A stretch of 64,000 bases of DNA from JAZRWQ01 sp045541395. GTDB taxonomy: Bacteria; Bacillota; Clostridia; Oscillospirales; UMGS1783. This document shows positions 25,972 to 35,136 of this stretch, piece after piece. Position 1 is the first letter of the stretch. Every line of letters starts with the position of its first letter. Location of the stretch: positions 42,368-106,367 of the forward strand of contig JAZQIZ010000009.1 of NCBI GenBank assembly GCA_045541395.1. Direction: 5' to 3'. The position numbers and the translations under genes are program-made. The notes under the pieces are model-generated. The model saw only the letters and a program-made list of their open reading frames with translations, had not been told where the DNA came from and made no database searches.

Positions 25972-27783
25972 ATGAGTATTTTAGATAAAGTTAATTCTAT
26001 TGAGGACGTTAAAAATTTAAGAAGCGATGAGCTTGCTCCTCTTGCTGCGGATATACGCTCTTTTTTGATCAAAAGCGTTTCGCAAACCGGCGGTCACCTG
26101 GCTTCCAATTTAGGCGTTGTAGAGCTTACAATTGCAATACACCGTGTTTTTAACCTGCCTCAGGATAAGCTTGTTTTTGATGTTGGCCATCAATGCTACG
26201 TTCATAAGATCCTTACCGGCAGAAAGGATAAAATGCCGACCCTCAGGAAATTCAAGGGCTTAAGTGGATTTCCAAAGCCTTATGAAAGTGAAACTGACTG
26301 TTTTATAGCAGGTCATGCAAGTAATTCAATTTCTGTTGGTCTCGGATTCGCTAAAGCAGAACAGCTGCAAAACACAAAAAACAGCACTGTCGTTATTATT
26401 GGTGACGGTGCAATGACCGGCGGCTTAGCTTATGAAGGCTTTTGTAACGGCGGTAAAAGCGGCACCCGCCTAATTGTTTGTTATAATGATAACGGAATGT
26501 CCATTTCCAAAACCGTAGGCAGCGGTTCAAAAGCCATAACCAAAATAAGAAGCTCCCGCAAATATTTTAAAGTAAAAAACAGAACCAACAGGCTTCTGGG
26601 AAAACTTCCTCTTATTGGCGCCCCTTTGCAGAAGGCAATTAAAAAATCGGTTAAATTCTTTAAGAATATGATCTATAAAACCAATTTCATAGAGGATATG
26701 GGCTACTCCTATTTAGGTCCTGTAAACGGTCACGATACCGAAGCTCTGGAGGTTATCCTTGCCAGAGCAAAAGAAATGGAAACACCCTGTTTTGTGCATA
26801 TCGTTACAACTAAGGGTAAGGGCTTTGAAGCCGCAGAGAATGACCCTGAAACCTTCCACGGCGCACCTAAATTTGATGAAAATACCGGCGAATTTCTGAA
26901 TCCTTCAGTTAAAGATTTTTCCGCGGTATTTGGTGAGACCCTTTGTAATATGGCAAAGGAAGATAATAAGATATGTGCGGTCACTGCCGCTATGGAATCA
27001 GGCTGCGGACTTTCTGAATTTGCCAAGCTGTACCCAAAGAGATTTTTCGACGTGGGAATTGCCGAAGGTCACGGTGTAGCATTCAGTTCTGCAATGGCCG
27101 TTGGCGGTATGACACCGGTTTTTGCGGTGTATTCCTCGTTTTTACAAAGAACTTACGATCAGCTCATTCATGACGTTGCCCTTATGAATTCCCACACGGT
27201 TTTAGCTATAGACCGTGCCGGTATCGTCGGCGCTGACGGGGAGACACATAACGGTCTTTTTGACGTAAATATTCTTAAAACAGTTCCCGGTATCACCGTA
27301 TTTTCGCCCGCAAACTTTAATGAGCTTAAAACCGCTCTTCATAAGGCAGTTTATGAAGAAAAAGGACCTGTTGCCGTAAGATATCCAAGAGGTACTGAGC
27401 CGGAAAATTTAAAAGATTTAAACTGTATGAATGAAGATGTTTCATTCCTAATAAATAATAACAGTAAAAAGCTTGTAATAACCTATGGTATTCAAACTTC
27501 TCTATGTATGGAAGCCTGCAGGCAAGCAGGAGCGGATCTTCTTAAAATTAACCGTATTTGCCCTATCAACGAAAGCTTAAAGATGCTTGCCAATAATTAT
27601 GAGGATATACTTGTGGTTGAAGAGACCTTCCGAAAAGGCGGCTTAGGGGAAGAAATAGCCGCAATGCTTTCAGGTAAGCAAATAAAAATAAAGGCAATTA
27701 ACGGCTTTGTGGAGCACGGCTCTTATGAGCAGCTTACAAGCCTTTTAGGCCTTGATGAAAACGGCATAATTAAGGAGTTATAA
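25972..27783 (+). CDS. dxs: 1-Deoxy-D-xylulose-5-phosphate synthase
   Basis: 603 residues, slightly short for DXS (about 620). The TPP motif runs GDGAMTGG...NDNGMSIS, FDVGHQCYVHK carries a conserved His, and the transketolase pyrimidine domain has DRAGIVGADGETHNG. A C-terminal transketolase domain closes the protein. It makes DXP from pyruvate and glyceraldehyde-3-phosphate, the first step of the MEP pathway. It begins one base after ispA. Confidence 0.95.
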   Translation: MSILDKVNSIEDVKNLRSDELAPLAADIRSFLIKSVSQTGGHLASNLGVVELTIAIHRVFNLPQDKLVFDVGHQCYVHKILTGRKDKMPTLRKFKGLSGFPKPYESETDCFIAGHASNSISVGLGFAKAEQLQNTKNSTVVIIGDGAMTGGLAYEGFCNGGKSGTRLIVCYNDNGMSISKTVGSGSKAITKIRSSRKYFKVKNRTNRLLGKLPLIGAPLQKAIKKSVKFFKNMIYKTNFIEDMGYSYLGPVNGHDTEALEVILARAKEMETPCFVHIVTTKGKGFEAAENDPETFHGAPKFDENTGEFLNPSVKDFSAVFGETLCNMAKEDNKICAVTAAMESGCGLSEFAKLYPKRFFDVGIAEGHGVAFSSAMAVGGMTPVFAVYSSFLQRTYDQLIHDVALMNSHTVLAIDRAGIVGADGETHNGLFDVNILKTVPGITVFSPANFNELKTALHKAVYEEKGPVAVRYPRGTEPENLKDLNCMNEDVSFLINNNSKKLVITYGIQTSLCMEACRQAGADLLKINRICPINESLKMLANNYEDILVVEETFRKGGLGEEIAAMLSGKQIKIKAINGFVEHGSYEQLTSLLGLDENGIIKEL

Positions 27784-27785
27784 AT

Positions 27786-28586
27786 ATGGCTCAGAAAGAA
27801 AGAATAGACGTTCTGCTGTGTAAAACAGGTCTTTGCGAAAGCCGTCAGAAAGCCCAGCAACTCATTATGGCAGGTGAGGTTTTTGTTAACGGTCAACGTG
27901 TAGATAAAGCAGGTACTCAGGTTACAGAGGATGCAAATATTGAAATTAAGGGTGACGTTTGCCCCTTTGTTAGCAGAGGCGGATATAAACTTGCAAAGGC
28001 TATCCCAACCTTTAATATAAATCTGGAAAACTGTGTTTGTATGGACGTAGGTGCTTCTACCGGCGGTTTTACCGACTGCATGCTTCAAAACGGCGCAAAA
28101 AAGGTTTATTGTATTGACGTCGGCTACGGTCAGCTTGCATGGAAGCTTAGATGCGATGAGCGTGTGGTTAATTATGAAAGGACCAACGTTCGTAATTTAA
28201 CAAAAGAACAGGTTCCTGATGAGATCGACTTTATTAGTATAGATGTTTCATTTATTTCATTAAAAATAGTTTTGCCTGTACTTAAGCAGTTTATGAACCC
28301 TGATACCCGTCTTGTTGCTCTTATTAAACCTCAATTTGAGGCAGGGAAGGGGCAAGTCGGTAAAAACGGTGTTGTAAGAGAAAGGGAAATCCACTTAAGC
28401 GTTATAAAAGGTGTTCTTGAATTTTGCAAACAGGAAGATTTTTTGGTTACAGGGCTTGATTTTTCTCCCGTCAAAGGCCCCAAGGGCAATATAGAATTTC
28501 TTTTATATCTCGGCGGTCAAAGTGTGGAGATAGACCCTGAATCAGTTGTTGATAATGCACATAATTTGCTGAACGGAGTTGTCTGA
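27786..28586 (+). CDS. tlyA: TlyA-family rRNA methyltransferase
   Basis: 266 residues: an S4 RNA-binding domain (residues 1-60, RIDVLLCKTGLCESRQKAQQ) then an FtsJ-like SAM domain with MDVGASTGGFTDC and the catalytic-type lysine in ALIKPQFE. TlyA proteins 2'-O-methylate 16S and/or 23S rRNA. RBS AAGGAG. It lies in the usual Clostridia order between dxs and nadK. Confidence 0.92.
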   Translation: MAQKERIDVLLCKTGLCESRQKAQQLIMAGEVFVNGQRVDKAGTQVTEDANIEIKGDVCPFVSRGGYKLAKAIPTFNINLENCVCMDVGASTGGFTDCMLQNGAKKVYCIDVGYGQLAWKLRCDERVVNYERTNVRNLTKEQVPDEIDFISIDVSFISLKIVLPVLKQFMNPDTRLVALIKPQFEAGKGQVGKNGVVREREIHLSVIKGVLEFCKQEDFLVTGLDFSPVKGPKGNIEFLLYLGGQSVEIDPESVVDNAHNLLNGVV

Positions 28587-28587
28587 T

Positions 28588-29448
28588 ATGAAAAAGTTAG
28601 GAATACTTCCAAACCCGGAAAAGGATCCGCGCCTTAAAAGCAGTAAAAAAATATGTTCAACCTTAAAAAAGCTCGGCGCTGATGTTTATACTCTTCCTGA
28701 GTATGGCGATTTGGCCAAGGACATTAATATAGTCGATAAGGAAACTCTTTATAAGGAGGTCGAATGTATTATTGCCATTGGCGGTGACGGTACAATGCTT
28801 CGGGTGTCTCATGACGCCGCTAAAGCAAAAAAGCCAATTCTGGGTATTAACTTCGGTAAGGTGGGCTATATGGCCGAGCTGGAGTTTTCGGAAATAGAAA
28901 TGCTAGCTGCTCTTATTGAGGATAATTATACCTATGATAAGCGTAGTATGCTTGACGTAATTGTAATGCGAAACAGTAAAGAGCTTTACCGTTCTATCGC
29001 CCTTAATGATGCAGTCGTTACAAAGGGTATCGTATCCAGGCTTGTGGATATTGAAATTTACACTGAAAAAGGCTTTATAACCTCTTATAAGGCCGACGGT
29101 ATTATTGCATCAACTCCTACCGGTTCAACAGGCTATTCTTTAGCCGCCGGCGGCCCTATAATCGAGCCTTCAAGCCGATCTATAATAGTATCTCCCATAG
29201 CACCTCATTCTTTGGTTAACCGTTCCATAGTATTTGACGATGAAGCCAAAATAACCATTATTGCAAAAAATATTGCCAGCAAGGACGCGTATCTTGATGT
29301 TGACGGCTTTGAAAACGTGCGTCTTCAGGAAGGTGATGAGGTTGTTGTTACCCGCTCCAGAAAGTATATCAACCTTATAAAGATCAAAAATCTTAATTTC
29401 TATGAAATACTTAACAGCAAACTTGGTAACGGAGGAACACGCAAATGA
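28588..29448 (+). CDS. nadK: NAD kinase
   Basis: 286 residues with the NAD-kinase signature GGDGTMLR and later SYKADGIIASTPTGSTGYSLAAGGPI. It phosphorylates NAD to NADP. The ATG at 28588 follows the tlyA stop by one base with CGGAG upstream; an in-frame TTG at 28579 is less likely. It overlaps argR by four bases. Confidence 0.95.
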   Translation: MKKLGILPNPEKDPRLKSSKKICSTLKKLGADVYTLPEYGDLAKDINIVDKETLYKEVECIIAIGGDGTMLRVSHDAAKAKKPILGINFGKVGYMAELEFSEIEMLAALIEDNYTYDKRSMLDVIVMRNSKELYRSIALNDAVVTKGIVSRLVDIEIYTEKGFITSYKADGIIASTPTGSTGYSLAAGGPIIEPSSRSIIVSPIAPHSLVNRSIVFDDEAKITIIAKNIASKDAYLDVDGFENVRLQEGDEVVVTRSRKYINLIKIKNLNFYEILNSKLGNGGTRK

Positions 29449-29900
29449 AATATCAAAGACATCTGAAGATATTGGAGCTGGTGCAGTCTGAAGTGATAGA
29501 AACCCAAGAACAGCTTCTGGACAGACTCAGACAAGCAGGTTTTGATATTACACAGGCAACAGTATCCCGCGATATAAAAGAGCTTCGTCTTTTTAAAAAG
29601 GTAGACCGAAACGGTAATACCCGATATGATATAGAAGGCAATACAACTGAGCACGATAAGGGCAGTGAGCGTTACCAGAGCATTCTGCGCCATAATATTC
29701 GTAACATTGATTATGCCGGTAATCTTGTTGTTATTAAGTGCTTTTCCGGTATGGCGCAGGCAGTTTGTGCAGCTATAGATTCAATGCATTTTGATAATAC
29801 CGTAGGCACTATAGCCGGTGACGATACGATTTTTATGGCAGTTCGTACCGAAGAAGCAGTAAAAACAATAATTTCCGACTTAAATAAAATTCTTCAGTAA
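29445..29900 (+). CDS. argR: Arginine repressor ArgR/AhrC
   Basis: 151 residues: an N-terminal winged helix (TQEQLLDRLRQAGFDITQATVSRDIKEL) and a C-terminal hexamerisation/arginine-binding domain with GTIAGDDTIFMA. It represses arginine biosynthesis when arginine is bound. Its place before recN is the standard Gram-positive arrangement. Confidence 0.95.
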   Translation: MKYQRHLKILELVQSEVIETQEQLLDRLRQAGFDITQATVSRDIKELRLFKKVDRNGNTRYDIEGNTTEHDKGSERYQSILRHNIRNIDYAGNLVVIKCFSGMAQAVCAAIDSMHFDNTVGTIAGDDTIFMAVRTEEAVKTIISDLNKILQ

Positions 29901-29915
29901 AAAGGGTGAAACGCT

Positions 29916-31586
29916 GTGCTGGAACGTTTGTATATTGAAAATGTTGCAGTAATTGAAAAATCTGAAATTGAATTTACCGATGGGTTGAATATTCTCACCG
30001 GTCAGACAGGTGCGGGTAAATCCATTATTATAGATTCACTTTCTCTGCTTTTGGGGCAGCGCGCATCTAAGGAGCTTATACGAACAGGCAGTAATAAGGC
30101 TTACGTAAGTGCGGTTTTTTCTGAAGTAGGCCCTCGAGTAGAAGCCAAGCTCAATGAATGTGATATACCTATGCAGGATGATAACACTCTCTTTATAGAA
30201 AGACAGTTGTTGGCTGACGGGAAAAGCAGCTCTAAGATCAACGGTCGCCCCGTTTCTTTGATGACCTTAAAGGAAATAGCAGAGCCTCTTGTAAATATTC
30301 ACGGTCAGCATATGAATCAGCGTATTTTAGATCCGGCTCTTCATATAGAATTTTTAGATTCCTTTGCAGAAAATGAAACTGAAAGAAACACGTATTACGA
30401 GCTTTATAAAAAAACAATGGAGGCTCGAAGGGAGCTTATTCGCCTTCAGAATGCCGCAAAGGACGCTCAGGATAAGTCCGATGTAAACGATTATCGCATC
30501 AATGAGCTTACAAATGCTAAGCTTAGTTTAGGTGAAGAAGAAGCCCTTACGGAAAAGCGCAATATAATGGTCAATTCCGAAAAGTTAAGCGTAGCCGTAG
30601 AAGAATCGGTATCGTTGCTTTGTGAAACCCAGGGTAATGCATTGGAGAATATATCTCAGGTCGCAGGAGTTCTGTTAAAAGCAGGGCAGTTTTCTTCCAG
30701 GCTCTCAGATCTTTCCGCAAAGTTAAATAATCTTTTACCTGAGCTTGAGGATATATGCATAGCCTTAAAGGATATGCGTTCGGAGATAGACTTTGAGCCC
30801 AGAGAATTAGATAATATAGAATCCAGATTAAGTCAGCTTTCATTAATAAAGAAAAAATACGGCGGTACTATTGAATCTGCAATAGAACTGCTTGAAAAAT
30901 ACGTTTCGGAAAAAGAACTTTTTGAAAACTCTGATGAGAAAATAGCAAAACAAACAGAGGTGTTCAATAGCCTGGCTCAGGAGCTTGTGGGAGTTAGCGC
31001 AAAACTTACAGAATCCCGTAAAAAAGCGGCAGAGCGTCTTTGTAAGGTTGTAATGGAAAAGCTCAGCTTTCTTGATATGGAGAAATGTCTGTTTGAGGTA
31101 AAGATTTCTCCCCTTGAGAAATTTGCTCCTTCGGGCAGGGATAATGTTGAATTTTATATCAGCGCTAATATCGGTGAGGAAACTAAGCCTCTTGCTAAAA
31201 TTGCTTCCGGCGGTGAGCTTTCACGTATTATGCTGGCAATTATAAATGCCCTCAGTGAAAAGAATATGCCGGATACGCTTATTTTTGATGAAGTTGATAC
31301 CGGCGTAAGCGGGAAAACCGCTCAAAAAATCGGTGTGCTTATTAAAAGTGTTTCAAGAAACACTCAGGTTCTCTGCGTTACCCATCTTGCACAGATTGCA
31401 GCAATGGCTCACAGGCATCTGTTTATTAGCAAGAGTACCGATGGAGTTAAAACCTATACTAAGGTTACTCCTCTTTCAGAAAATGAAAGAAGAGAAGAGC
31501 TTGCCCGTATTATTGGCGGTGCAAATATATCGCAGGCTGCCCTTAATATGGCTGAAGATCTTATTTTACAGAGTGATCAATATTAA
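29916..31586 (+). CDS. recN: DNA repair protein RecN
   Basis: A 556-residue SMC-like ATPase: Walker A GQTGAGKS near the N terminus, a central coiled coil, then signature LAKIASGGELSRIMLAI and Walker B DTLIFDEVDTGVSG. It acts early in double-strand-break repair. The start is GTG at 29916, preceded by AAAGGGTGA. It is the last gene of the operon. Confidence 0.95.
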   Translation: MLERLYIENVAVIEKSEIEFTDGLNILTGQTGAGKSIIIDSLSLLLGQRASKELIRTGSNKAYVSAVFSEVGPRVEAKLNECDIPMQDDNTLFIERQLLADGKSSSKINGRPVSLMTLKEIAEPLVNIHGQHMNQRILDPALHIEFLDSFAENETERNTYYELYKKTMEARRELIRLQNAAKDAQDKSDVNDYRINELTNAKLSLGEEEALTEKRNIMVNSEKLSVAVEESVSLLCETQGNALENISQVAGVLLKAGQFSSRLSDLSAKLNNLLPELEDICIALKDMRSEIDFEPRELDNIESRLSQLSLIKKKYGGTIESAIELLEKYVSEKELFENSDEKIAKQTEVFNSLAQELVGVSAKLTESRKKAAERLCKVVMEKLSFLDMEKCLFEVKISPLEKFAPSGRDNVEFYISANIGEETKPLAKIASGGELSRIMLAIINALSEKNMPDTLIFDEVDTGVSGKTAQKIGVLIKSVSRNTQVLCVTHLAQIAAMAHRHLFISKSTDGVKTYTKVTPLSENERREELARIIGGANISQAALNMAEDLILQSDQY

Positions 31587-31619
31587 AAAAGAAGATAGAC
31601 GTTTGGTCTATCTTCTTTT
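31587..31619. terminator. Bidirectional terminator between recN and mscL
   Basis: A perfect stem, AAAAGAAGATAGAC/GTCTATCTTCTTTT, with loop GTTTG. It starts right after the recN stop and lies four bases from the mscL stop. Confidence 0.9.
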
Positions 31620-31622
31620 ATT

Positions 31623-32036
31623 TTACTTTTCTTTAATGGTATCAAGTATTTCCTGTAAAAGCTCTGCTTCCTTAGAAGGCTTGGGAGGTTCGGGCTTGGG
31701 CTCCTCCTTCTTTTTACGGAACTTGTTCATAATCTTAACTACTGTGAAAATCACAACTGCAATTACAAGGAAATTTACTATCGCCTGAATGAAATTACCG
31801 TAGTTAATAGCGGCCTCCGCTGTAGTTTCGGTTGCTTCTCTTATAACAAGACGAAGGGTGGTAAAATTAACACCGCCGAATATCCAGCCAATAAAGGGCA
31901 GTACGATATCGTTTACAATAGAATTAACAATAGCCGTAAAAGAACTACCCATTACAACGCCGACAGCAAGGTCAATAACGTTACCTCTGGAAATAAACTC
32001 TTTAAATTCTGCAATAATGCCTTTCTTTTTCTCCAT
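31623..32036 (-). CDS. mscL: Large-conductance mechanosensitive channel
   Basis: 137 residues: an N-terminal amphipathic helix (FKEFISRGNVIDLAVGVVMG), TM1, a periplasmic-type loop, TM2 (FLVIAVVIFTVVK) and a charged C-terminal helix. It opens under membrane tension to release solutes. AAAGGAG precedes the ATG at 32036; the longer frame to 32114 is not supported. It sits 16 bases downstream of the phosphoesterase gene in one operon. Confidence 0.95.
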   Translation of the reverse strand: MEKKKGIIAEFKEFISRGNVIDLAVGVVMGSSFTAIVNSIVNDIVLPFIGWIFGGVNFTTLRLVIREATETTAEAAINYGNFIQAIVNFLVIAVVIFTVVKIMNKFRKKKEEPKPEPPKPSKEAELLQEILDTIKEK

Positions 32037-32052
32037 TTTCAAAGCTCCTTTA

Positions 32053-32736
32053 TTATAAATAAAATTCTTCAAGATCATCAAGTCTGAGAAGTGAAGGTTT
32101 AAGCCCTGTATCAATGTCTATCCAGGTCCCTGTTTTAAGTATTTTCCCGCTATATTCCTCTCCGTAATATTCGGTAGGTGTGTGGCCAAAAACCGTAGTA
32201 ATGTCGTCAAAATACCGTGTAGTTATTTCAGGTCTGTTCCAAATAAGCTCATCTGCCGAATAATCGGATATCTTTCTGTCAGGGCTGAAATTCTCAAGCC
32301 CACTGTGAACCAATAAGAAATCTCTGTGGTTTACAGTAATACATTCGTAAAGGGGCGCCTCTTTTAAATACTCTAAGATATCCTGAGTATTTTCCTTGTC
32401 TGTTTGCCTTAAGGCCTTTAAGGTAACGTCGCCGCCATTATTCATCCAACCTGATAGTAGCCTTAATTTATCGTAGGAAAGAGACCATATAAATTCCTCG
32501 CTGACTTCATTGAAAATGAAGTTGCAAACCATCATCATTGCCTCATGGTTGCCAAGTATAAGCTGCATGTTTGCCTGTTTTAGTATATAAAGCAAAAGTT
32601 CAATACCGTGCTCTCTACGGTCTATAACGTCACCGAGAATATATAAAAAATCATTATCATTGAAATTAGCCCTGCTCAGTAGTTTTTTGAACTCATAAAG
32701 AGATATTCCGTGCAGGTCAGAAGTAACGTATGTCAT
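32053..32736 (-). CDS. Metallophosphoesterase (PPP-type Ser/Thr phosphatase family)
   Basis: 227 residues. Metal-site motifs are all present: SDLHG, GDVIDR, GNHE, a later VHSG and VFGHT. The layout resembles bacterial PrpE/ApaH-like phosphatases acting on phosphoproteins or dinucleotide polyphosphates; the substrate is not evident. The ATG at 32736 with GGTGATC upstream is preferred over TTG 32739. It has its own promoter and is likely co-transcribed with mscL. Confidence 0.85.
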   Translation of the reverse strand: MTYVTSDLHGISLYEFKKLLSRANFNDNDFLYILGDVIDRREHGIELLLYILKQANMQLILGNHEAMMMVCNFIFNEVSEEFIWSLSYDKLRLLSGWMNNGGDVTLKALRQTDKENTQDILEYLKEAPLYECITVNHRDFLLVHSGLENFSPDRKISDYSADELIWNRPEITTRYFDDITTVFGHTPTEYYGEEYSGKILKTGTWIDIDTGLKPSLLRLDDLEEFYL

Positions 32737-32755
32737 CAATTGATCACCAATGTTT

Positions 32756-32784
32756 ATTATACAAAATTCTTTTGCTTTTTACAA
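32756..32784 (-). promoter_or_regulatory. Sigma-A promoter of the phosphoesterase-mscL operon
   Basis: On the minus strand, TTGTAA (32784-32779), a 17-base spacer and TATAAT (32761-32756), lying just past the end of the upstream symporter gene. Confidence 0.65.
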
Positions 32785-32788
32785 GTGG

Positions 32789-34345
32789 TTAATCTTCTTT
32801 ATAACATTCAAATATTTCGTCAACACGTTGCTGCTCTTTTTCTTTGTTTTTGGTTAACGCACTTATAGCCGGAACAACTATCATCGAAACCGCCATTGCA
32901 CATACGCCCATTTCAGGTGACTTAGATGCCGCAGTGGCAAAGTCTGAAGTAAGGGTTATAGCAAGTGTTGAAATACCAATAGTAAGCAAACCTGCTATCA
33001 TGCCTGAAATTGCACCTATTTTTGTGGTCTTTTTCGAAATAATGCCCCAAATGTACGGGCCAATAAAGCAACCGGAAACAACACCCCAGGAAAAGGACAT
33101 AAGACTTACTATAATAGGTATGTTCTGTGTTGCAAATATAAATGAACAGGCAATAAAAGCCAAACAAAGCAGTCTTGTTATCATAACCTGAGAATCGGGC
33201 TTTATGGGCTTTTTCCTTAAGGAAGGAATAAGGTCAATAGAAACTGCCGATGCAGAGGTAAGAACAACCGCCTCTAATGTAGACATAGAAGCCGCAAGAA
33301 GCAGTATCATCATGATTGCAAATAAAATCATTCCAAACGTCTGATTGCCCAATACCTTAATAAGTAAAGCCGGAATAACCGAGTCAATTCCGCCTTCGGG
33401 AAGCTGCCCGCCAAGTATAAGCCTGGATGTGCTGCCAATAAGGTATGCACCGCAACCTATGATCGCGCAGAAAATAGTTGAAATAACAGTGCCGCGCTTT
33501 ATTGCTGCGGTATCTTTAATGGCGTAGAATTTGCCTAACATCTGAGGCAGCCCCCAGGTGCCAAAGCTTGTAAGCATAATATTGAAGCAAAGGAACTTAA
33601 AGGAGGAACCACCGAAAATGCTGGTTAACTGTTTTCCTGTAGTAGGCATAGGATCGTTGGGAAGTGGTTCAAAGTTTCTAAGGTTCTCTATAAGTCCTCC
33701 AATACCGCCAACACTTTCGTGGTTAAGCACAGTTACAATAAGGCAAATAACGCCTACTATCATAATAATGCCCTGTACAAGATCTGCGTAAGCAGAAGCA
33801 ACGTAGCCGCCTATTACAAGGTATATGGCAGTTAAACAAGCAATAATAAGCATCCATACCCAGGTCTCAACACTGGGAAATACAGAGCTGAATAATGCGC
33901 CGAGTCCCTTATATACTGCGGCAGAGTAGGGAACAAGGAATACGAAAATAATAATTGCCGCGCCTATTTTCATTGCCTTGGAATTGTATCTCTTTTCAAA
34001 AAATTCGGGCATAGTCTTAGTGTTAAGTTTTTTTGTTATCTTTCTTGTACGGTTTGCAAATAACAGCCAGGATAGTAAGCAGCCAAGCACTGCATTGCCA
34101 ATGCCGATCCATATTGCGCCAATGCCTATATTCCATCCGTGCTGACCTGCATATCCAACAAAAACAACCGCTGAAAAATAGGTGGTTCCGTATGCAAATG
34201 CTGTCATCCAGGCACCAATGTTCCGTCCGCCAATAAGAAACCCGTCTAAGGTTTTGGATCTTCCGTAGCTGATACAGCCAAGAAACGCCATTACAACGGC
34301 GTATGCACATAGTGCAATAATTGTGTAAAGTTGTACGTTGTTCAT
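32789..34345 (-). CDS. Sodium:solute symporter (SSS family), probable tyrosine transporter
   Basis: A 518-residue, about 13-TM protein of the SSS family: GRNIGAWMTAFAYGTTYFSAVVFVGYAGQ is the typical N-terminal Na+/substrate region and GGYVASAYADLVQGIIM follows. Related proteins carry proline, pantothenate or sugars. The gene lies directly behind a T-box leader whose specifier codon is TAC, so tyrosine is the best inferred substrate. The RBS AGGAGG is seven to ten bases upstream of the ATG, after the leader terminator. Confidence 0.88.
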   Translation of the reverse strand: MNNVQLYTIIALCAYAVVMAFLGCISYGRSKTLDGFLIGGRNIGAWMTAFAYGTTYFSAVVFVGYAGQHGWNIGIGAIWIGIGNAVLGCLLSWLLFANRTRKITKKLNTKTMPEFFEKRYNSKAMKIGAAIIIFVFLVPYSAAVYKGLGALFSSVFPSVETWVWMLIIACLTAIYLVIGGYVASAYADLVQGIIMIVGVICLIVTVLNHESVGGIGGLIENLRNFEPLPNDPMPTTGKQLTSIFGGSSFKFLCFNIMLTSFGTWGLPQMLGKFYAIKDTAAIKRGTVISTIFCAIIGCGAYLIGSTSRLILGGQLPEGGIDSVIPALLIKVLGNQTFGMILFAIMMILLLAASMSTLEAVVLTSASAVSIDLIPSLRKKPIKPDSQVMITRLLCLAFIACSFIFATQNIPIIVSLMSFSWGVVSGCFIGPYIWGIISKKTTKIGAISGMIAGLLTIGISTLAITLTSDFATAASKSPEMGVCAMAVSMIVVPAISALTKNKEKEQQRVDEIFECYKED

Positions 34346-34385
34346 TTCTTTTACCTCCTGAAATGCTGTGGAAAACAGAGTTTAA

Positions 34386-34661
34386 AATAAAAAAACTCTG
34401 TATTCCTATAATGAATACAGAGGACGATCTTAGCCGTGGTACCACCTCAGTTTACCGCGCCTTCACAGGTGCGGCCTTTTCAAGTGTCTAACAACACTCT
34501 TGTTCTGTTACGGGAACTCCCGTTGCAGCCTACTTAATTATTTGTTCGGTGCACTGCTAACAGGATGTATTCAGAATTAAACTCCCCATTGCCTTTCACC
34601 AGCCGGCAACTCTCTGAAGGCTCGTTTAAAACCTACTTGTTCCTGCTCAAACGCATTTCAT
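34386..34661 (-). promoter_or_regulatory. T-box riboswitch, tyrosine specifier (TAC)
   Basis: Read on the minus strand. Stem I has base pairing CAGGA/TCCTG, an AGTA loop-E strand opposite GAA, and the codon TAC at 34569-34567 immediately after that GAA. The distal Stem I motif AGAGAGTTGCCGGCTGGTGAAAGGCAA-type region is present at about 34584-34613. The T-box itself contains GAGGTGGTACCACGG, whose TGGT can pair with an ACCA tRNA end. The terminator is CTCTGTATTC/GAATACAGAG (34422-34396) plus a T-run. Uncharged tRNA-Tyr should allow transcription of the symporter gene. Confidence 0.9.
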
Positions 34662-34668
34662 GTTCAAT

Positions 34669-34697
34669 ATATTAGCACTTTAACGCAGCAAAGTCAA
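34669..34697 (-). promoter_or_regulatory. Promoter of the T-box leader
   Basis: TTGACT (34697-34692), a 17-base spacer and TAATAT (34674-34669) on the minus strand, about eight bases from the inferred leader start. Confidence 0.75.
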
Positions 34698-34705
34698 TAT
34701 TATTT

Positions 34706-35017
34706 TTAAAATTTTTTGCCGAATTTATCAAGGTCGACTCTATAGTCAATTACCTCAATTCCTTCATTTTCAAGCCGTCTCTTTTGCTCTTCTATACCAC
34801 CGAAGGCATAATTTCGGCTTAAATTACCGTTTCGGTCAACCACCTTATAGCAGGGGAATTTATCACCGTCAGGGTTAAGGTGTAAAGTATTTCCTACAGC
34901 ACGGGAATAATTCTTATTCCCCAAAAACCTTGCCAGTTCCCCGTATGTCACAACTTTTCCGTAAGGTATCTCAGTTAAAAGCCTGTATAATTCTTCTTTA
35001 AAAAAACCGTTTCCCAT
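34706..35017 (-). CDS. MGMT-family alkyltransferase-like protein with PCYK active-site motif
   Basis: A 103-residue stand-alone C-terminal MGMT domain: a helix-turn-helix region (IPYGKVVTYGELARFLG, RAVGNTLHLNP) and the active-site loop FPCYKVVDRNG. The acceptor Cys is present but the usual PCHRV reads PCYKV, so the histidine that activates the thiolate is Tyr. This is the YbaZ/Atl-like size class, some of which only bind alkylated DNA. It may act as an alkyl-lesion binder rather than a full repair enzyme. Confidence 0.8.
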   Translation of the reverse strand: MGNGFFKEELYRLLTEIPYGKVVTYGELARFLGNKNYSRAVGNTLHLNPDGDKFPCYKVVDRNGNLSRNYAFGGIEEQKRRLENEGIEVIDYRVDLDKFGKKF

Positions 35018-35136
35018 TTTTTAACCCTTCTTTCAAAAGAAAAGATATTGTATTGTGACAAGGTCTTTCTTGCGAAAGACTGACCAAACGGAGCAGAATC
35101 GAGGTAAGAGTAAGCAAAAGTAGCGTACATAGCAGA
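35018..35136. other. Intergenic stretch with one small hairpin
   Basis: A hairpin GGTCTTTC-TTGC-GAAAGACT lies at about 35064-35083 between the ParB-like and MGMT-like genes. It lacks a T-run on the minus strand, so it is at best a weak terminator for the ParB-like gene. Nothing else is recognised here. Confidence 0.4.
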
